Below, piece after piece: positions 46,774 through 58,235 of a stretch of DNA of 64,000 nucleotides. Source of the DNA: Aaosphaeria pasadenensis (Eukaryota > Ascomycota > Dothideomycetes > Pleosporales); NCBI GenBank assembly GCA_022813625.1, contig JAKLMB010000041.1:186001-250000 (forward strand). Reading direction: 5' to 3'. Under the pieces are notes generated by a model that saw nothing but the letters and a program-made list of their open reading frames with translations, made no database searches and was not told the origin of the DNA. Made by a program: the position numbers and the translations under genes. Each line of letters begins with the position of its first letter. Position 1 is the stretch's first letter.

Positions 46774-47453
46774 GATGGTGAAGGAATGTAACGAGCCAAG
46801 CTGTTCGGAAGGAATGGTCAGTCGGATGGTGAAGGCTGGAGCTGAAATGGTGGTTGCCTGTCTTACATGCTTGGGTAGGTGCGAGACCGGGGTGCTTTTA
46901 AGTATTACGAATACGGCGAGATTCAGCCCTACGGTGGATCATTCACTGTGCTACTTCAGATGTTCACGCAATGAACGTAACGTAGTGCTGTACTCCGCTG
47001 TAGATTATCAAAGAGAAGCCTCTTTCTTTATTGAATTGTTCAGATATGGTTTTTAGCTTTCCCATGCACCGCCTCATTGGGAACTGACTATTCTCGTTTC
47101 GGTAACCAATCACGAGATTATCCTGGCACCCTGGCACCCTGGGTACTTGAATTCCACTCTGTCTTCGGTGAACAAAATCATTACCATTTCTTAAATGAAT
47201 CTGATGGACAGAATCTAAGTGGATGCTCGATGTTCCCTATACATGCTGTCCAATCTCACCGAGACTACCGATCACAGTCTAAGATATGCTGTAGGGCGAG
47301 CCAGTATAGGTTATGTTTTAAAGCACATATTTGCAGCTGGGGCAATGCACGCACAGATTATATACTTCCTATTATCTCATCTACAACTGAACATACAATA
47401 TTACAAATCTACATTAACACCCAGCCCAACTCCATCGTAACCATTATCTCCTC
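46774..47453. other. Intergenic between two leftward hydrolase genes
   Basis: This 680 bp holds the HSL-type hydrolase promoter and the 3' region of the beta-lactamase-like gene. Frames within it look like chance. The tandem CCTGGCACCCTGGCACCCTGG at 47120-47140 is a short direct repeat. Confidence 0.5.
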
Positions 47454-49208
47454 TCACTCCGCCCTCTTCAACGTCGTCCTAAGAGCAGTTGGCGTAACAC
47501 CCGTAGCTTTACCCTGCTCATCAATCTCGATAACGAACTGCGACAGTGAGTTCCCAGCATACGCGATCGCATCGCCGACGAGGAAGTTCCCGCTACCGGC
47601 GCCCGAGAACAGCGTCTTACTCTTATCGACACCAGGTGCGTCCGCCGCGGTCGCAACGCGGAAGCCCAGCTTGCCTGTGCCGGAGGTCAGAATCGTGGGC
47701 TGGAGGCGCGCGCCGGGTGCGAAATAGAACGGTTCCGTCGTCTGGAAGTCGACGCCGTTGGCGAGGTACTGGTCGATGAGGAGGCCCGGGGCGGCACCTT
47801 CGGTCTTGTTGACGGAGAGGACGAGTGTGCTGTTGGTGCCGTTGTTGTTGGTGAAGTAGGTGCCGGCGAAGTTGTGTTCGGCTTCTGCTTGGGCTTGCTT
47901 CTCGAGAGCGGGAAGAAGAGTGGCGGAGATGAAGTCGCCAAGGGCCTGCACGACGGCAATCTTGGTGGCTGAATCAGGAGAGGACCCGAGGATAGTGAAA
48001 CCGAAGTTGTAATCGGGGATAAGGACGAGGAATGTTCCTGCACTGCCGGAATCGCCTCCCTTGGTGTAGAGGTCGGTAACGGCGCCGGACTCGTGTGTCC
48101 AGCGGAGGATTTCCCAGGGCTGGCCCATGGAGAACTCGAAGCGGTCAGTGTGGGCGCTGGGCTTCAGCCACCTGCGTGTCTCTTCGGATGGAAGGATGGT
48201 AGAGTTCAGGATGCCGGCGCCGAATTGGTTGATGTCATGGAGGGACGAAACGACTCCACCCGAGCCAACCCTAAAGTCAGCGGGGATGAGTATCTCCGCA
48301 GGCTCATAGAACACTGTGCGACCCCACTCAGCTTCGGGAATGGGTATTGTGAAAGTGGATTCCAAACCCAGGGGACCATATATGCTCTCAGCGAAGAGCT
48401 CAGGAATGCTCTTGCCAGTGATGTTCTGGAGAGCAGCGGTCAAGAGGATGAACCCATTGTTCGAATAGAGGGGTCCAGACCAGGGCAAATGGTTGGGTCC
48501 GCGCGGCGCAAGGTTGGAGAAGAAACAGGTGATGTTGGAGTAAACGTCCTCGCATGGAACTGCAGTCAGTGGATCCGTCGCAAAGTCGAATACTGGAAAG
48601 CCGTCCTCAAGAGGGTTGGTTCCTTTCGTGAGATAACCCGCGAGAAGATCTAGACTTATAGGGTTTGTCGGAATTCCAGATTGCTGTGAAGCAAGAACAG
48701 CAAGGGTTATCTTGTCCCATTGGATGTATTCGGCATTGTCCTCCTTCGATAGCTTCTCCGCGAGCTCAGCGATAACCGGGAAAAGCTCAGTAAGAGGTGT
48801 ATCCCAGTCCGTAGGCTTGAGGTTTAGCTTTCCAGCAAGCACAGAAAAGACCTTGGTAATGCTGGCTACTTGATATAGAGAGTTCTCGTCCACCTTTGTG
48901 GTGCCATTTGAGGCCTGGATCTCAGGAGAGGTGTAATGAAACTGCGACTCAGATACGGATTCGTCTTCAAGTGAGAACAGTCCCAAGGAGAATGTGAGGT
49001 TGGAGAGACCCGGAGTCTCGCCTATTGTCGCATTGGGGCCTGCTGACAAGGCCTTCTCAAGGGTAGATGTAATAGTTTTCCATGCCTCGGGGATGCAACT
49101 CTTGTTGCTGGTCAAGTCTTTTGGAAACGGGTATCTTGGTCCGCCGAAGTCGGCAAAGGCTGGTGCAATGAGCAGCGGAGCAGCCAGGAAGCTGCTGAGA
49201 CGAGGCAT
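47454..49208 (-). CDS. Secreted beta-lactamase-like serine hydrolase (class C/PBP fold)
   Basis: Intronless frame of 584 residues. Residues 1-19 are a signal peptide (MPRLSSFLAAPLLIAPAFA). The serine-hydrolase motifs of class C beta-lactamases are present: S116-I-T-K119 (SxxK) in YQVASITKV and Y248-S-N250 (YxN) in LYSNNGFILL. A KGG-like triad sits in LYTKGGDSGSAG. Several N-x-[ST] sites fit a secreted glycoprotein. After about residue 430 a beta-rich domain of 150 residues follows, as in other fungal members of this group. Related proteins are esterases, transacylases or peptidases; antibiotic resistance should not be assumed. A role in the cluster is possible but rests only on position. Confidence 0.88.
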   Translation of the reverse strand: MPRLSSFLAAPLLIAPAFADFGGPRYPFPKDLTSNKSCIPEAWKTITSTLEKALSAGPNATIGETPGLSNLTFSLGLFSLEDESVSESQFHYTSPEIQASNGTTKVDENSLYQVASITKVFSVLAGKLNLKPTDWDTPLTELFPVIAELAEKLSKEDNAEYIQWDKITLAVLASQQSGIPTNPISLDLLAGYLTKGTNPLEDGFPVFDFATDPLTAVPCEDVYSNITCFFSNLAPRGPNHLPWSGPLYSNNGFILLTAALQNITGKSIPELFAESIYGPLGLESTFTIPIPEAEWGRTVFYEPAEILIPADFRVGSGGVVSSLHDINQFGAGILNSTILPSEETRRWLKPSAHTDRFEFSMGQPWEILRWTHESGAVTDLYTKGGDSGSAGTFLVLIPDYNFGFTILGSSPDSATKIAVVQALGDFISATLLPALEKQAQAEAEHNFAGTYFTNNNGTNSTLVLSVNKTEGAAPGLLIDQYLANGVDFQTTEPFYFAPGARLQPTILTSGTGKLGFRVATAADAPGVDKSKTLFSGAGSGNFLVGDAIAYAGNSLSQFVIEIDEQGKATGVTPTALRTTLKRAE

Positions 49209-51194
49209 TTATTATTGTTATTTGATAGTACAAGTCAAGGAAAAGCAATGGAAAAAGCGTTAAGAAATGTCGTCTTCAGGTAAAGAGATAGAACAGCTGG
49301 TGTGATGGAGCAGACTTGGCTTTGGACGTCTGCATGTATATATACATGTCTTGAATATGGCCCTAGAAGCCATTCATCGCTATTGCGAGTAAGATTGTAA
49401 GGCCAGCCTCGCCCCGCTAGCTTCCCAGTTTACACAGAATGTTGTGGGCGATGCCGAGCTCCAAGCCCGCACGACGATGTCCGAAAAGGGTATTAAAGGT
49501 GGTGGCTTGCTGGCTGTATTCGCCTACTACTCCGTAATAGGGATGGGGTGATCTCGTAGTGCCAGATTCGGACCCACTCCAGGGTGTGATCCTCGACTAT
49601 TTCGGCTCCATCTCGCGAGCTGGCGTCCTCAAATTACATCATGCTGGGGTCTCTCCCAAGGACCAACGTCCTGGGTTAGACTTTGTTTTCTTCAGAGGCC
49701 GTGATTCCGGGGCGTGCTTGTTGAGTTGTCACTAGTAGTTCCCGGATTGCATCATGGCAAGTTCGGCCTTCGCTCTAATGCCTGTGTATGTCACGATCTT
49801 CAATTCCGTACCTTTACAGGAGCGGTATGCGAAGTATAATGCGAGTACTAAGTGTAACAGGCATTGTCTATGTATAGGTACCGTGAAATCATGGGGAAGG
49901 CTGTGAAGATGTCGTTTTTACCACAAGTTGGGATACAGAAACACAGCTGCAGCCAAGCCTGCATCGAATCTTCTGTTCATTTTGTTCCTGCGCTACGTAA
50001 CCCTGCCAATAGCTGTAAATAACAGACGGCTATTCTGTATCTTGACCGTTGGTCATTTAGAAGGAAGTTGTAGTTACCTGTAATCCTATACGAGGCGCTG
50101 CTGCGGCATAATTCCTTGCGGTGTTATTGGCTAGACCCTTTGAGCAGTCGCAAATGATTCCCTGTGCTGACCCCATAGCACTCCTCTCGAGGCGGAAAAT
50201 AAAACGAGTAAAATGACCATTGCCTCCTCTTAGAAGCGCCAATTGCGTCCCCTCATCAACAGGTCTCATTGAAAGATTCTTCAAGTTGATTGCCTATTAA
50301 GTCGTTCACTAATCTCAGCCGGGTACAGATTGAGCTGAAACGGTTGATGAAATGGACATGCGAAGTCTCGCCAGACAACGAGTCGTGCACTGCAAGTTTC
50401 ATTCATCGTTGAACGATTCTCTGACTGTAGAATTCAGTTCCCTATTCGTTGCGTGAACGTCCCCTGATGCGGCTTTCTTGTTCCAAGGTACAATCAACTA
50501 CATATGGGAATACAGGAAAATAATGCATTCGCCCTAGGGAAAACTGTGTAGTCCCCGGGTCGTTGGCGTTCCTATTTGGGTTGTATGGCGCGATATGGAG
50601 TTCGAAATGGCGTTGCGGCCTCACTACGCCATTGGAAGTACACAGGCCAGACGAACACAGGATTTGCTAAACCTTTCTGCACGTCGAGGCATGATCATAC
50701 TGTAAAGAGCATGTTGTTCGCAGTGGAATAGCTATTGAGGATTGTTTTACACTGTCTAGCCTCTATGTCGATCCCAATATTCATGCACGTAGGGTCACGG
50801 GAAATGAAATATATTTGTGTTCTATTTTTCATTCATAAGTTGCTTGCTTTCATATTCTTATGCAATTGCATTTGTTGATGCAAGGTTGAGCGGTCATTAG
50901 CTTTCCATCGTATCCTCGATAGATGTGCAAAGATGGCATTGCATGGCTTCCGAAACAAGTTCCTCGGTCCTTGGTTTTTCTTTTGCATCTTTTACACTCA
51001 CTGGTCAATAGCGGTTCGAATAAGATTACTAGTGATCAACAGAGGATGCTGTCATTGTCAATGCATTTCGATTTGTTCGGGCGTAATTTCCTAAGAAAGC
51101 TATTCTGGTGTTTTTCCATGTCGAGCCCGCCCCCTTAAACTTTTAAAATTGATCAAAGTCGGAAATCCAATGTTCTTTTTTCCCTAGAAGCTTT
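49209..51194. other. Long intergenic, no recognised gene
   Basis: This 2 kb is the largest gene-free gap of the metabolic region. It holds the promoter of the beta-lactamase-like gene and the 3' end of the 2-oxoglutarate oxygenase gene. I searched it for decayed enzymes and found none, and no repeat stands out. Confidence 0.5.
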
Positions 51195-52759
51195 TCAGAC
51201 GGTAGCATTAACATCATACTCTACGTCTGTGCGAATGACATATTTGGCACCCTCGACAACGCCTGTGCCTTCATGCAGCAGGGCGCCCTGCGCCTCTCCA
51301 TGGGGAAATACAGCTACACTGCCCATTATCGGCTTGACGGGATACGCGTTAATAACGCCTTCCTTGACGCTTGGTATGAAAAAGGTCGTTTCACCGCCCC
51401 TGAAGTCGTCGTTGAGATAGATCAGGAAGGTGAACAACGATGACTGTTTGGCCTCAGGCGGCGATGAGTCGTATTGGTACTCGTCTGTGGAAGCGTTGAT
51501 GCCAGACGGTGGCCAGGCTCCGTCTTTGAATCTATTGTCAGTACTAAGTCAACGTGCAGAGAAGTGAATGGATGACTCACCAATATGACATCGATACTCT
51601 GCCCCCGGAACATATCGATACACCCTGAATCTACGATTGATACCCCGAGCCTGTCGACCCGCGACGGCTTCTGGCACGAACTCTTTCACCCTGTTCCACA
51701 ATCGGTCATGGAAGGACTCGTCAACGATCCAGTAGAAATTGTGAGCGAGAACGCTGGTGTCCTCTCCTTGAGGTCGCATTGGTGCGTCGGGGATGAATTC
51801 CATTTTCTCCGCGGCTCCGATGATTGATGAGCATTCGTCTGGCGACAATACGTCTCTGATAAGTCGTAGGTTGGGTACTATTGGATGTTTATAACAATGT
51901 GTCTTCGGTCCCTCTTCCAGGAGGATGGCGTTATCTCTTGAGGCGTAAAGAACAGCTGGGTATAGATTTGGAGGCTTGCGATCTGGTCCTTGGGTTGTTT
52001 CTATGATTCGAAAACATTTCTCAATTTCAGGAGTGCCGATTGTGAAAATGGTCTTGTCTGCAATGCTCTGACGAAGTTGTCGCGTTGGCTCACTGGCACC
52101 GCGCAAATCCCAGGTACTCTGTAGTGAGATTGGTCCCGATGAGGCCTCGGTCCCATGAGATGTAGAATCGAGAGGACCAGTAACTCGCAAAACGGCATCG
52201 AGGACTCGAATTAATTCTTCATTCTGGGCATTTTGACCCACAATGGTCTGATTAGGAACTTGGACGTGAATCGACAATCCTGAAACAACGTCTAAGGTGC
52301 GAACCCATCGGCAAAGAGCACCCAATGTTGGCATTTCTTTCCTGATGCGCATTTCCGCAAGGAGAATGAGTGCATCTGTAAATTTGGCATCGGTGAGCGC
52401 TGCCGATATTCGCGCTGTCAAGTTGTTGCCCTCTATTATTCAAGTTAATCGACCAGGTTGGACTATTGGGTCGTTCAAAACCTACCTGCAGCAATCATTC
52501 CCGTTGTGCTTGCCTGTCGAAAGGCATATACAGCTGTCCTGAGGTCTTTACATGCTTTCGACTTGATCAATGATGGATACTGTGATAGTTCTTGCAAGGT
52601 CTCTACGGCGATCTCAATCTCCTCTGCTGAAACGACTGCGTGTGCGTTTGATGGTACATTGGAAATAGAAGGGTCGCTCGGAGGGCTTGGGATTCCAGCG
52701 ACTGCAGCTTTTTTCACTGCATTAGTATGGGCGTTATTATTTCGCTTTCTTTTGGCCAT
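51195..52759 (-). CDS. 2-oxoglutarate/Fe(II) oxygenase with prolyl-4-hydroxylase-type domain
   Basis: Exons 52486-52759, 51581-52432 and 51195-51523 (minus strand) give 484 residues; the second acceptor is AAAG before ACGG, fixed by the conserved HIDGAWPPS. The N-terminus is basic (MAKRKRNNN). Residues about 60-260 form an unrecognised helical region. The C-terminal oxygenase fold has the iron ligands H374-I-D376 and H459 (LLHEG) and a likely 2-oxoglutarate-binding Lys469 in AKYVIRTDVEY; FLIYLNDDFRGGETTF is the standard strand pair between them. There is no signal peptide or KDEL-type tail, unlike collagen prolyl hydroxylases, so it is probably cytosolic or nuclear. Substrate unknown. It is leftward, just downstream of the tandem-thioredoxin-fold gene. 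Confidence 0.88.
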
Positions 52760-53182
52760 GTTGAAGTTGATGAGGGACGAATGATAGGTAATGGGCTGGA
52801 CAATGTTTCAGTCTATGAGAATCGGTATCGCTGCTACTGATACGTTTTAATGAGTTTCGAAGACAATCTTGGTACGCAGGGGATTGGGTGGTGAAGCCAA
52901 ACTGTACATCATACGAGTAGAGAATTTCGCTCGACATTTGAGATGTCGAGTTGCGATTAGATAAGCGGATCATGATCATTTCTACTTTAGGCGCTTATCG
53001 ATAACAAGGATTTGCCACATCTTCTCCACGTTTCCCCACCTTCAACCAGGGAACATGTGAGAGTCTATTTTTACTCCAACCTTGCTTGAGAAGTAGAGAT
53101 CGCCAGCAAGTGACCGACAATTGTAGGTGGATCTCGTATCTTTTAAAATACCTACAAGTGGTCTGCTAGTGGAATGGCCCAG
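52760..53182. other. Intergenic between oxygenase and tandem DsbA-fold genes
   Basis: This 423 bp contains the oxygenase promoter and the 3' region of the next leftward gene. Nothing else was seen. Confidence 0.5.
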
Positions 53183-54801
53183 CTACAATCGCACCCCAGA
53201 GTTTGTGCTACCAAAGTCTGCCTTCCTCGGCTTCGCAAGGACTGTTGAGCTCGTTGGACTCCAGCCCGCAATCAAGTCCTCCACGACATTGATCTCATCC
53301 TGGCCCCAAACCTCGCTGCCAACAATGTCCCATTTACCACCACTGGACTCTCGGAATACCCGATATGTCGGCACTCCGCATATTCCATTAGCTTTAGCCT
53401 CAGCTGTCAACTCTCGAAGCTTGTTCTTGATAGCGGGAGTGTTTGCTGTCTGAATGAGATGGCCGCCGTCGAATCCGGCACTATCAAGCACCTCTTTGAG
53501 AACAGAATCGTCTGCAACGTTGGCGTTTTGTTCCCAGCAAGCCTGATCTAAGAAACGTTAGTATAATGAATATTCGACTACACCGATCCACACTCTTACA
53601 AAGGATTGGTACAGTGCTGGGATCAGCAATCGCGCATCTTAGTACTGTCGGAGTTCGAATTGGGAAGATATCTGCCCAATGGAAGTCGATATTTTTGTCA
53701 GGACGTCCTTCTTGTTCATTGACGGAATTCCAGTAATGAACCCAATCTGCGTGATCTTGTCGCGACCAAAGTGCTTTGGACTGCGATACTGCAGCCATTG
53801 GCAAGTTCGGAGCACCAATCCTAATGCACGTCAATCAAGATCCTTACTTAATTTATACTTCAATGCAAACTTACTCGCGGAACAGTATTCCCAAAAGGAA
53901 TGGCTTCATCTCGATTTCCAGGTCGGGAAATGTCCTCTTGAGTCGTTCGAGTTGGGTCCAGCCTAGGAAGGCCCAAGGACTACTGAAGTCATACCAGAAT
54001 TCGACTTTTGTCCTTCCAGCAGTCTTGTTGCCGGGTATGCACCTCGGCATGATGGATTTTAGCCCCGTGACACGACGCCAATCTCCGTTCTTTTGCAGCG
54101 CAAGCAGAGCGGCTTCAACGAAGTGCATTCTGTCCTGACCCCAATAAAACCTGCCTTTTCTTGTCTCTCCATCGAAATCCGTCCAAGTTGCTTCGGGGAT
54201 CCAAAATATAGGGACGCCGAATGCGCCGCGATCAATGGCATCCGTGGTAGCGTCTTCCAGTCCCTTCCTCGCGCGAGCGTCGCCGAAGACAGCCTCAGTG
54301 ATGGCTTCTGCGTGCTTGATGCCGCTTGCCTTTGCGAGCCTAAGTATCTCTTGACCGTCGCTCACGTCGAGTCCGTCGACCCAATAAGCTTTGAACAGCA
54401 CCTTCGTGAGTACGCGTTTGTCATCATTGCCAAGCGCATGGAGGAGGCGTAGTGCGTTGACCGTCTTCCTCGGATGTTGAGGCGGAGGATTGTATGCAAC
54501 TTGATATCTTCGCAGTGTCCTTTGCATAGAACGGCCCGTCACCGCTTTCTTGGTTGGGTTGAATACGTCAGAAGCCGAGCCAGCAGCACCTTGGGGAGCG
54601 GATGTTGCACGGTATAAGGCGCCCAAGAGAACAGGTCGCCATATTAGGGTAGCATTAGTACGCGCAGCGAGGTCTTCTACACGCGTCGACGCTATGTATG
54701 CCATCGGGCATGAGATCTGTTCACAAGTAATTAGTAAATCTACGGAAAGATTCCATGGCGGTACGAACGTCATAATTGAATTCTAGTATCGGCGACGCCA
54801 T
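53183..54801 (-). CDS. Protein with two tandem DsbA/HCCA-isomerase (GST-kappa-like) domains
   Basis: Exons 54769-54801, 53875-54716, 53600-53820 and 53183-53547 (minus strand) give 486 residues. The first exon encodes only MASPILEFNYD and uses an unusual GTTCGT donor; the join restores FNYDISCPMAYIAS, the opening of a thioredoxin-fold DsbA domain. Domain 1 (about 6-230) has Cys14-Pro15 at the active-site helix and a cis-Pro segment FGVPIFWIPE. Domain 2 (about 247-470) restarts with KVEFWYDFSSPWAFLGW, with Ser256/Ser257-Pro258 at the same place, and GICGVPTYRV as its cis-Pro segment. Family members use glutathione or isomerise chromene carboxylates; most are single-domain proteins of about 220 residues. 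It diverges from the Zn2Cys6 regulator. Confidence 0.88.
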
Positions 54802-55275
54802 TGTTGCTCAAGTTGCGGGTTTCTGTCAAGGGCGAGACTTTGACAACCCTTTTCGAATTGATGTCTTCCTGTCAAGCGAATATATTAGGTTCCGCTAAGT
54901 CACATCGAAATTGCTGACAGCGAGTTATTATGCGGGGTTGGATGCTCAGCCCAGGCAGCCGAGGTAACTTTGGGACTTTCGGTAGCAGATGGGACCAAGA
55001 CTCAGTGTGACGCGAACGCCTCCCAGACGGAACCCTTCTGTAAGACTCTTCGAGTGTGTTTCATGTCTCCTGTGTATGCACCTCGTATTTCCATATTGAG
55101 ATTCACCACGTGCTGCACCATCGCACGTGATATGTGTTTTCAATGCAGTAGGCCAGTAACGACCTACATCATCGGGTAATCCGGGGTTTAGTCCAGGGCC
55201 CGACGGAGCAACACATACTTGTAGCAGACACCGATATTTGCGGATTTTTGAAGGTTACTCGAACGGTGGAAGGAC
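54802..55275. promoter_or_regulatory. Divergent promoter, tandem DsbA-fold gene and Zn2Cys6 regulator
   Basis: The 474 bp between two divergent starts contains a pair of CACGTG E-boxes at 55107-55112 and 55124-55129, 17 bp apart, and one CGGAAC at 55028-55033. The E-boxes are candidate sites for bHLH or bZIP regulators and the CGGAAC for a Zn2Cys6 protein; both are motif-level inference. Confidence 0.5.
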
Positions 55276-57382
55276 ATGCAGACAGGAAATGGAGCGACAT
55301 CATCATCGGGAGGCTTTCGCTCAAAGCGAGCGCGATACTCCCAGCGCGCCTGGTAAGATCCAATACCTTTGGTCCATAATCCATCGTTTGAACTGACCTG
55401 TATCAGCAAGGAATGTCAGAGACGTAAAGTAAAGTGTAACGGAAATCAGCCATGTGCTAGATGCGCCGGCCAGTCTTTTAAATGCGTTTACTCAGTACCA
55501 TCTCAAACACGAAATCCCCCCAAAAAGACCAGCGGAAGGCGAACGAGTAGCCTAAATCAGGCTGCTGCTCGAGATAGCGTATCCAACGATGTATCTTTAC
55601 CAGAACCATCCCGCGAGAGAAGGACCTTTTCATTTAGTCGGACAGAGGCCGCCGTACCTGATGCTCCGCCAGAATTCTCATCCACTTGTCCCCAATTCTG
55701 TGGCCCTTCTAGTACTGAATATACCTTCAATGCTGTTAATGGCAATCTTCAAGCTATGGGAATGCAATCCGCCATACCTGATAATGCATTTCCACATTCG
55801 AGGGTTGCTTCAACATCTTCAGGCCGCTTGGCACAATACGGCCCATTCATGAAACTACTCACAATGGACCCTCTTTGGGATCTTACAAGGGAAACAGCCG
55901 TGTTGCTGTTGGACGACTGGTGTGACGGTCTGGGTACTTTGTATCCTATCGTCAGCCGTCGAGCAATGTTGGAAACTATTAACAGAATTTTCAATGCATT
56001 TGAGCTCGCCCTTTCAGAGGGACTGAGGGAAAGTGGTGGAGCGGTCGCCGAGGCCCTATTCCATCACGATACAAATAAACTGAAAATCATACTGGCAATC
56101 GGCATGACCAAAGCAACGGGCGGGCGTGAGCATCAAGCCCAAAGACTATTTCAAAGCACCTCGGACGCAGTAGAGGGATTAATATGGAACCCAGAAGGGA
56201 TCCACGGCATACAGCTTCTCTATTTAGTGGTATGTAAACTCAAAGCACAACCTGCCCGTCATGATGTATTAACGCGCCTTTTTTCAGGCCATGTACCACT
56301 ATCATCTCAACGAAGAGGTTCGGACGGGAAGATGTATAGCCTTCGCAGCTCGACTATGCCTAGAAGCAGGATTGCATCGACGCGCCATGCTCGAAAAGTC
56401 CTTCCCAGACACGGAGGAGCGGTCAGAAGCTCTGCAGTCATTCTGGGCAGTCTACATGTTTGAAAGAAGACTCAGTTTAGGGCAGGGCATCCCTTTCTCC
56501 ATCCAAGACACGTACATCGACCACTCGCTCTACATTGTCGAAACTACCAACCCGTTGCTGGTTCCACTCTTGCGTTGGACAGAACTTGCCGGGAAAACCT
56601 GGCATGCACTCAATAACAGATCAGAGGATACTGATGGTTCCAGGATGGAAACACTCAGCTACCTCGACTATCAAATCACGGAGTGGTATCAAAATTTACC
56701 GGACCATCTCCGCTTGCCAGGGATTGCGGTCCAGAATCCCGATCAGAATCCTACCTATTATCAATCAGTGATGTACGTTCGCAAAGCGCATCTTCGTAAT
56801 CTTATCTATCGTCCGATCTTACAGTCACCTTCGCTCTCCCGCCAAAACGAAGCTCTACTGCGCAGGGCTGTAGATATCTCCAAGGACACCATAACAACGC
56901 TTGTTAACTTCAACGACCGGACAGACCTCGTCCAGACTCATCCTATGTTCTTCCAGCAACTATTGCTCACTGCCTTTGGAAACCTGCTACTCGCTGTCGT
57001 AAGCGCCGTACCTAAAGTTTGGAATACCGCCCGTGAAGAACTTGACCTTTTCTTGAACCTGTTCCAGTTTTTGAGTTCGAAATGCACAGCGCTGAAGAGA
57101 ACATGGACTAGGCTGCAAGGGTTACGCGACTTGCATTTGAAGTTGAGCCGCCCAGATCGTACTTCGCGTCCGGCGTCTCCACTTCACAGTGGTGATGCGG
57201 CAACATTGTCATTTGATGACATTTTTCCTGACATGTTGGCGACGTCTAATACGATGGACTCAAGTGGGCCATTGGCTACAGATTACCCGATGTGGGATGA
57301 GCTTAATTGTGTGTCCGAGGACTTTTTCGAGTCTGGGAATGTTTTTGATTTTCCGTTCTTGAACCTAGAAAGTTCGCTATGA
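55276..57382 (+). CDS. Zn2Cys6 transcription factor with fungal-specific middle domain
   Basis: Exons 55276-55352, 55407-56229 and 56288-57382 give 664 residues. The 54 bp first intron splits the first zinc cysteine, and splicing restores C26-x2-C29-x6-C36-x5-C42-x2-C45-x6-C52, a perfect Gal4-type cluster preceded by a basic SKRARYSQR stretch. A Ser/Pro linker follows, then the fungal-specific transcription factor domain from about 190, with the typical GRCIAFAARLCLEAGLHR block after the second intron. The C-terminus is acidic and aromatic (ESGNVFDFPF), suitable for activation. Such proteins bind paired CGG triplets. Placement amid oxidases and terpene cyclases makes it the candidate pathway regulator. 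Confidence 0.92.
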
Positions 57383-57545
57383 GGGAGTCAAGATGGTATG
57401 ATTTAGCTTTAACGTTAATGTTGATAGAACAATGTTCAATATATGGACAGAAATTTCAAGTTCTAAGACCATAGATTCAAGCTCATGATAGGTTTCGACG
57501 TCCCACCTGAACTACGTGATGGTAGGATCTATCTCAGAACACACA

Positions 57546-57965
57546 TTACAACTCAATTTTATCCAACATAATGAGTCGCATATCATCCAATCCCGCCAAT
57601 CGATGCGGTTGAACTTCCTCAATATATTTCTTCGATTCCACCATATTCCTGAACCCATCAAAACTCGAATATCTGACCAGCACAATGTAGTCCCACTTTT
57701 CACCCTTTGGCACGACAACATCGGCGATAGGAGTGCAGGCAAAGAAGGGCGCACTGTCGGGTGGCATAACTGGGCGTATGGCCTCAATATATCGGTCGCA
57801 TGCTTCGCGGCCTGAACAAGACTGTCCGGCGAATTTCGCGTGCTCGGGGAGATATTCTGCTTTCTCCTTGTACTTCCAAAGATTGAGGAGGAAGACTGGT
57901 TTGGATGTATCGAAGGTTTTCGAAGTCGCTTCGAGGTTGTCGTAGTTAATTGGTAAAACAGGCAT
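57546..57965 (-). CDS. DUF1330-like dimeric alpha/beta-barrel protein
   Basis: Intronless frame of 139 residues with no signal peptide. The pattern of strands and helices (VFLLNLWKYKEKAEYLPEH, WDYIVLVRYSSFDGF, YIEEVQPHRLAGLDD) matches the ferredoxin-like dimeric barrel of DUF1330 and related stress-responsive or cyclase/monooxygenase small proteins. In other gene clusters small proteins of this fold act as cyclases, isomerases or monooxygenases, so a catalytic role is possible, but no catalytic residue can be assigned. It converges on the Zn2Cys6 regulator with 163 bp between stops. An inverted CGGAACTCCG lies 261 bp upstream of its start. Confidence 0.75.
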   Translation of the reverse strand: MPVLPINYDNLEATSKTFDTSKPVFLLNLWKYKEKAEYLPEHAKFAGQSCSGREACDRYIEAIRPVMPPDSAPFFACTPIADVVVPKGEKWDYIVLVRYSSFDGFRNMVESKKYIEEVQPHRLAGLDDMRLIMLDKIEL

Positions 57966-58225
57966 TGTGGAAGTTGATCGTTGGGAAGGCGTCTCGTTGT
58001 GGTTCGTGTACTAATGTCAAATTGGAGTTTGGCCACATCTTTATAGATTTTATCGACTCCTCTCAAATGTTTAGAAAGTGTATGAAGTCAATATTCAATC
58101 GCGATTAAAATGATATTCAAGTTATGACTCAAATGCGCAAGAGCACTTGAGTGGACGGTGCATGTACGGCCGTCGCTGTCTATTCCGCATTGGACTATGG
58201 TACCGTACAGGATGACCGCGGTCAG

Positions 58226-58235
58226 CGGAACTCCG
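58226..58235. promoter_or_regulatory. Inverted CGG-N4-CCG element
   Basis: CGGAACTCCG, paired CGG triplets in inverted orientation, sits 261 bp upstream of the DUF1330-like start. Zn2Cys6 proteins bind such pairs; that this one is used is inference. Confidence 0.35.
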
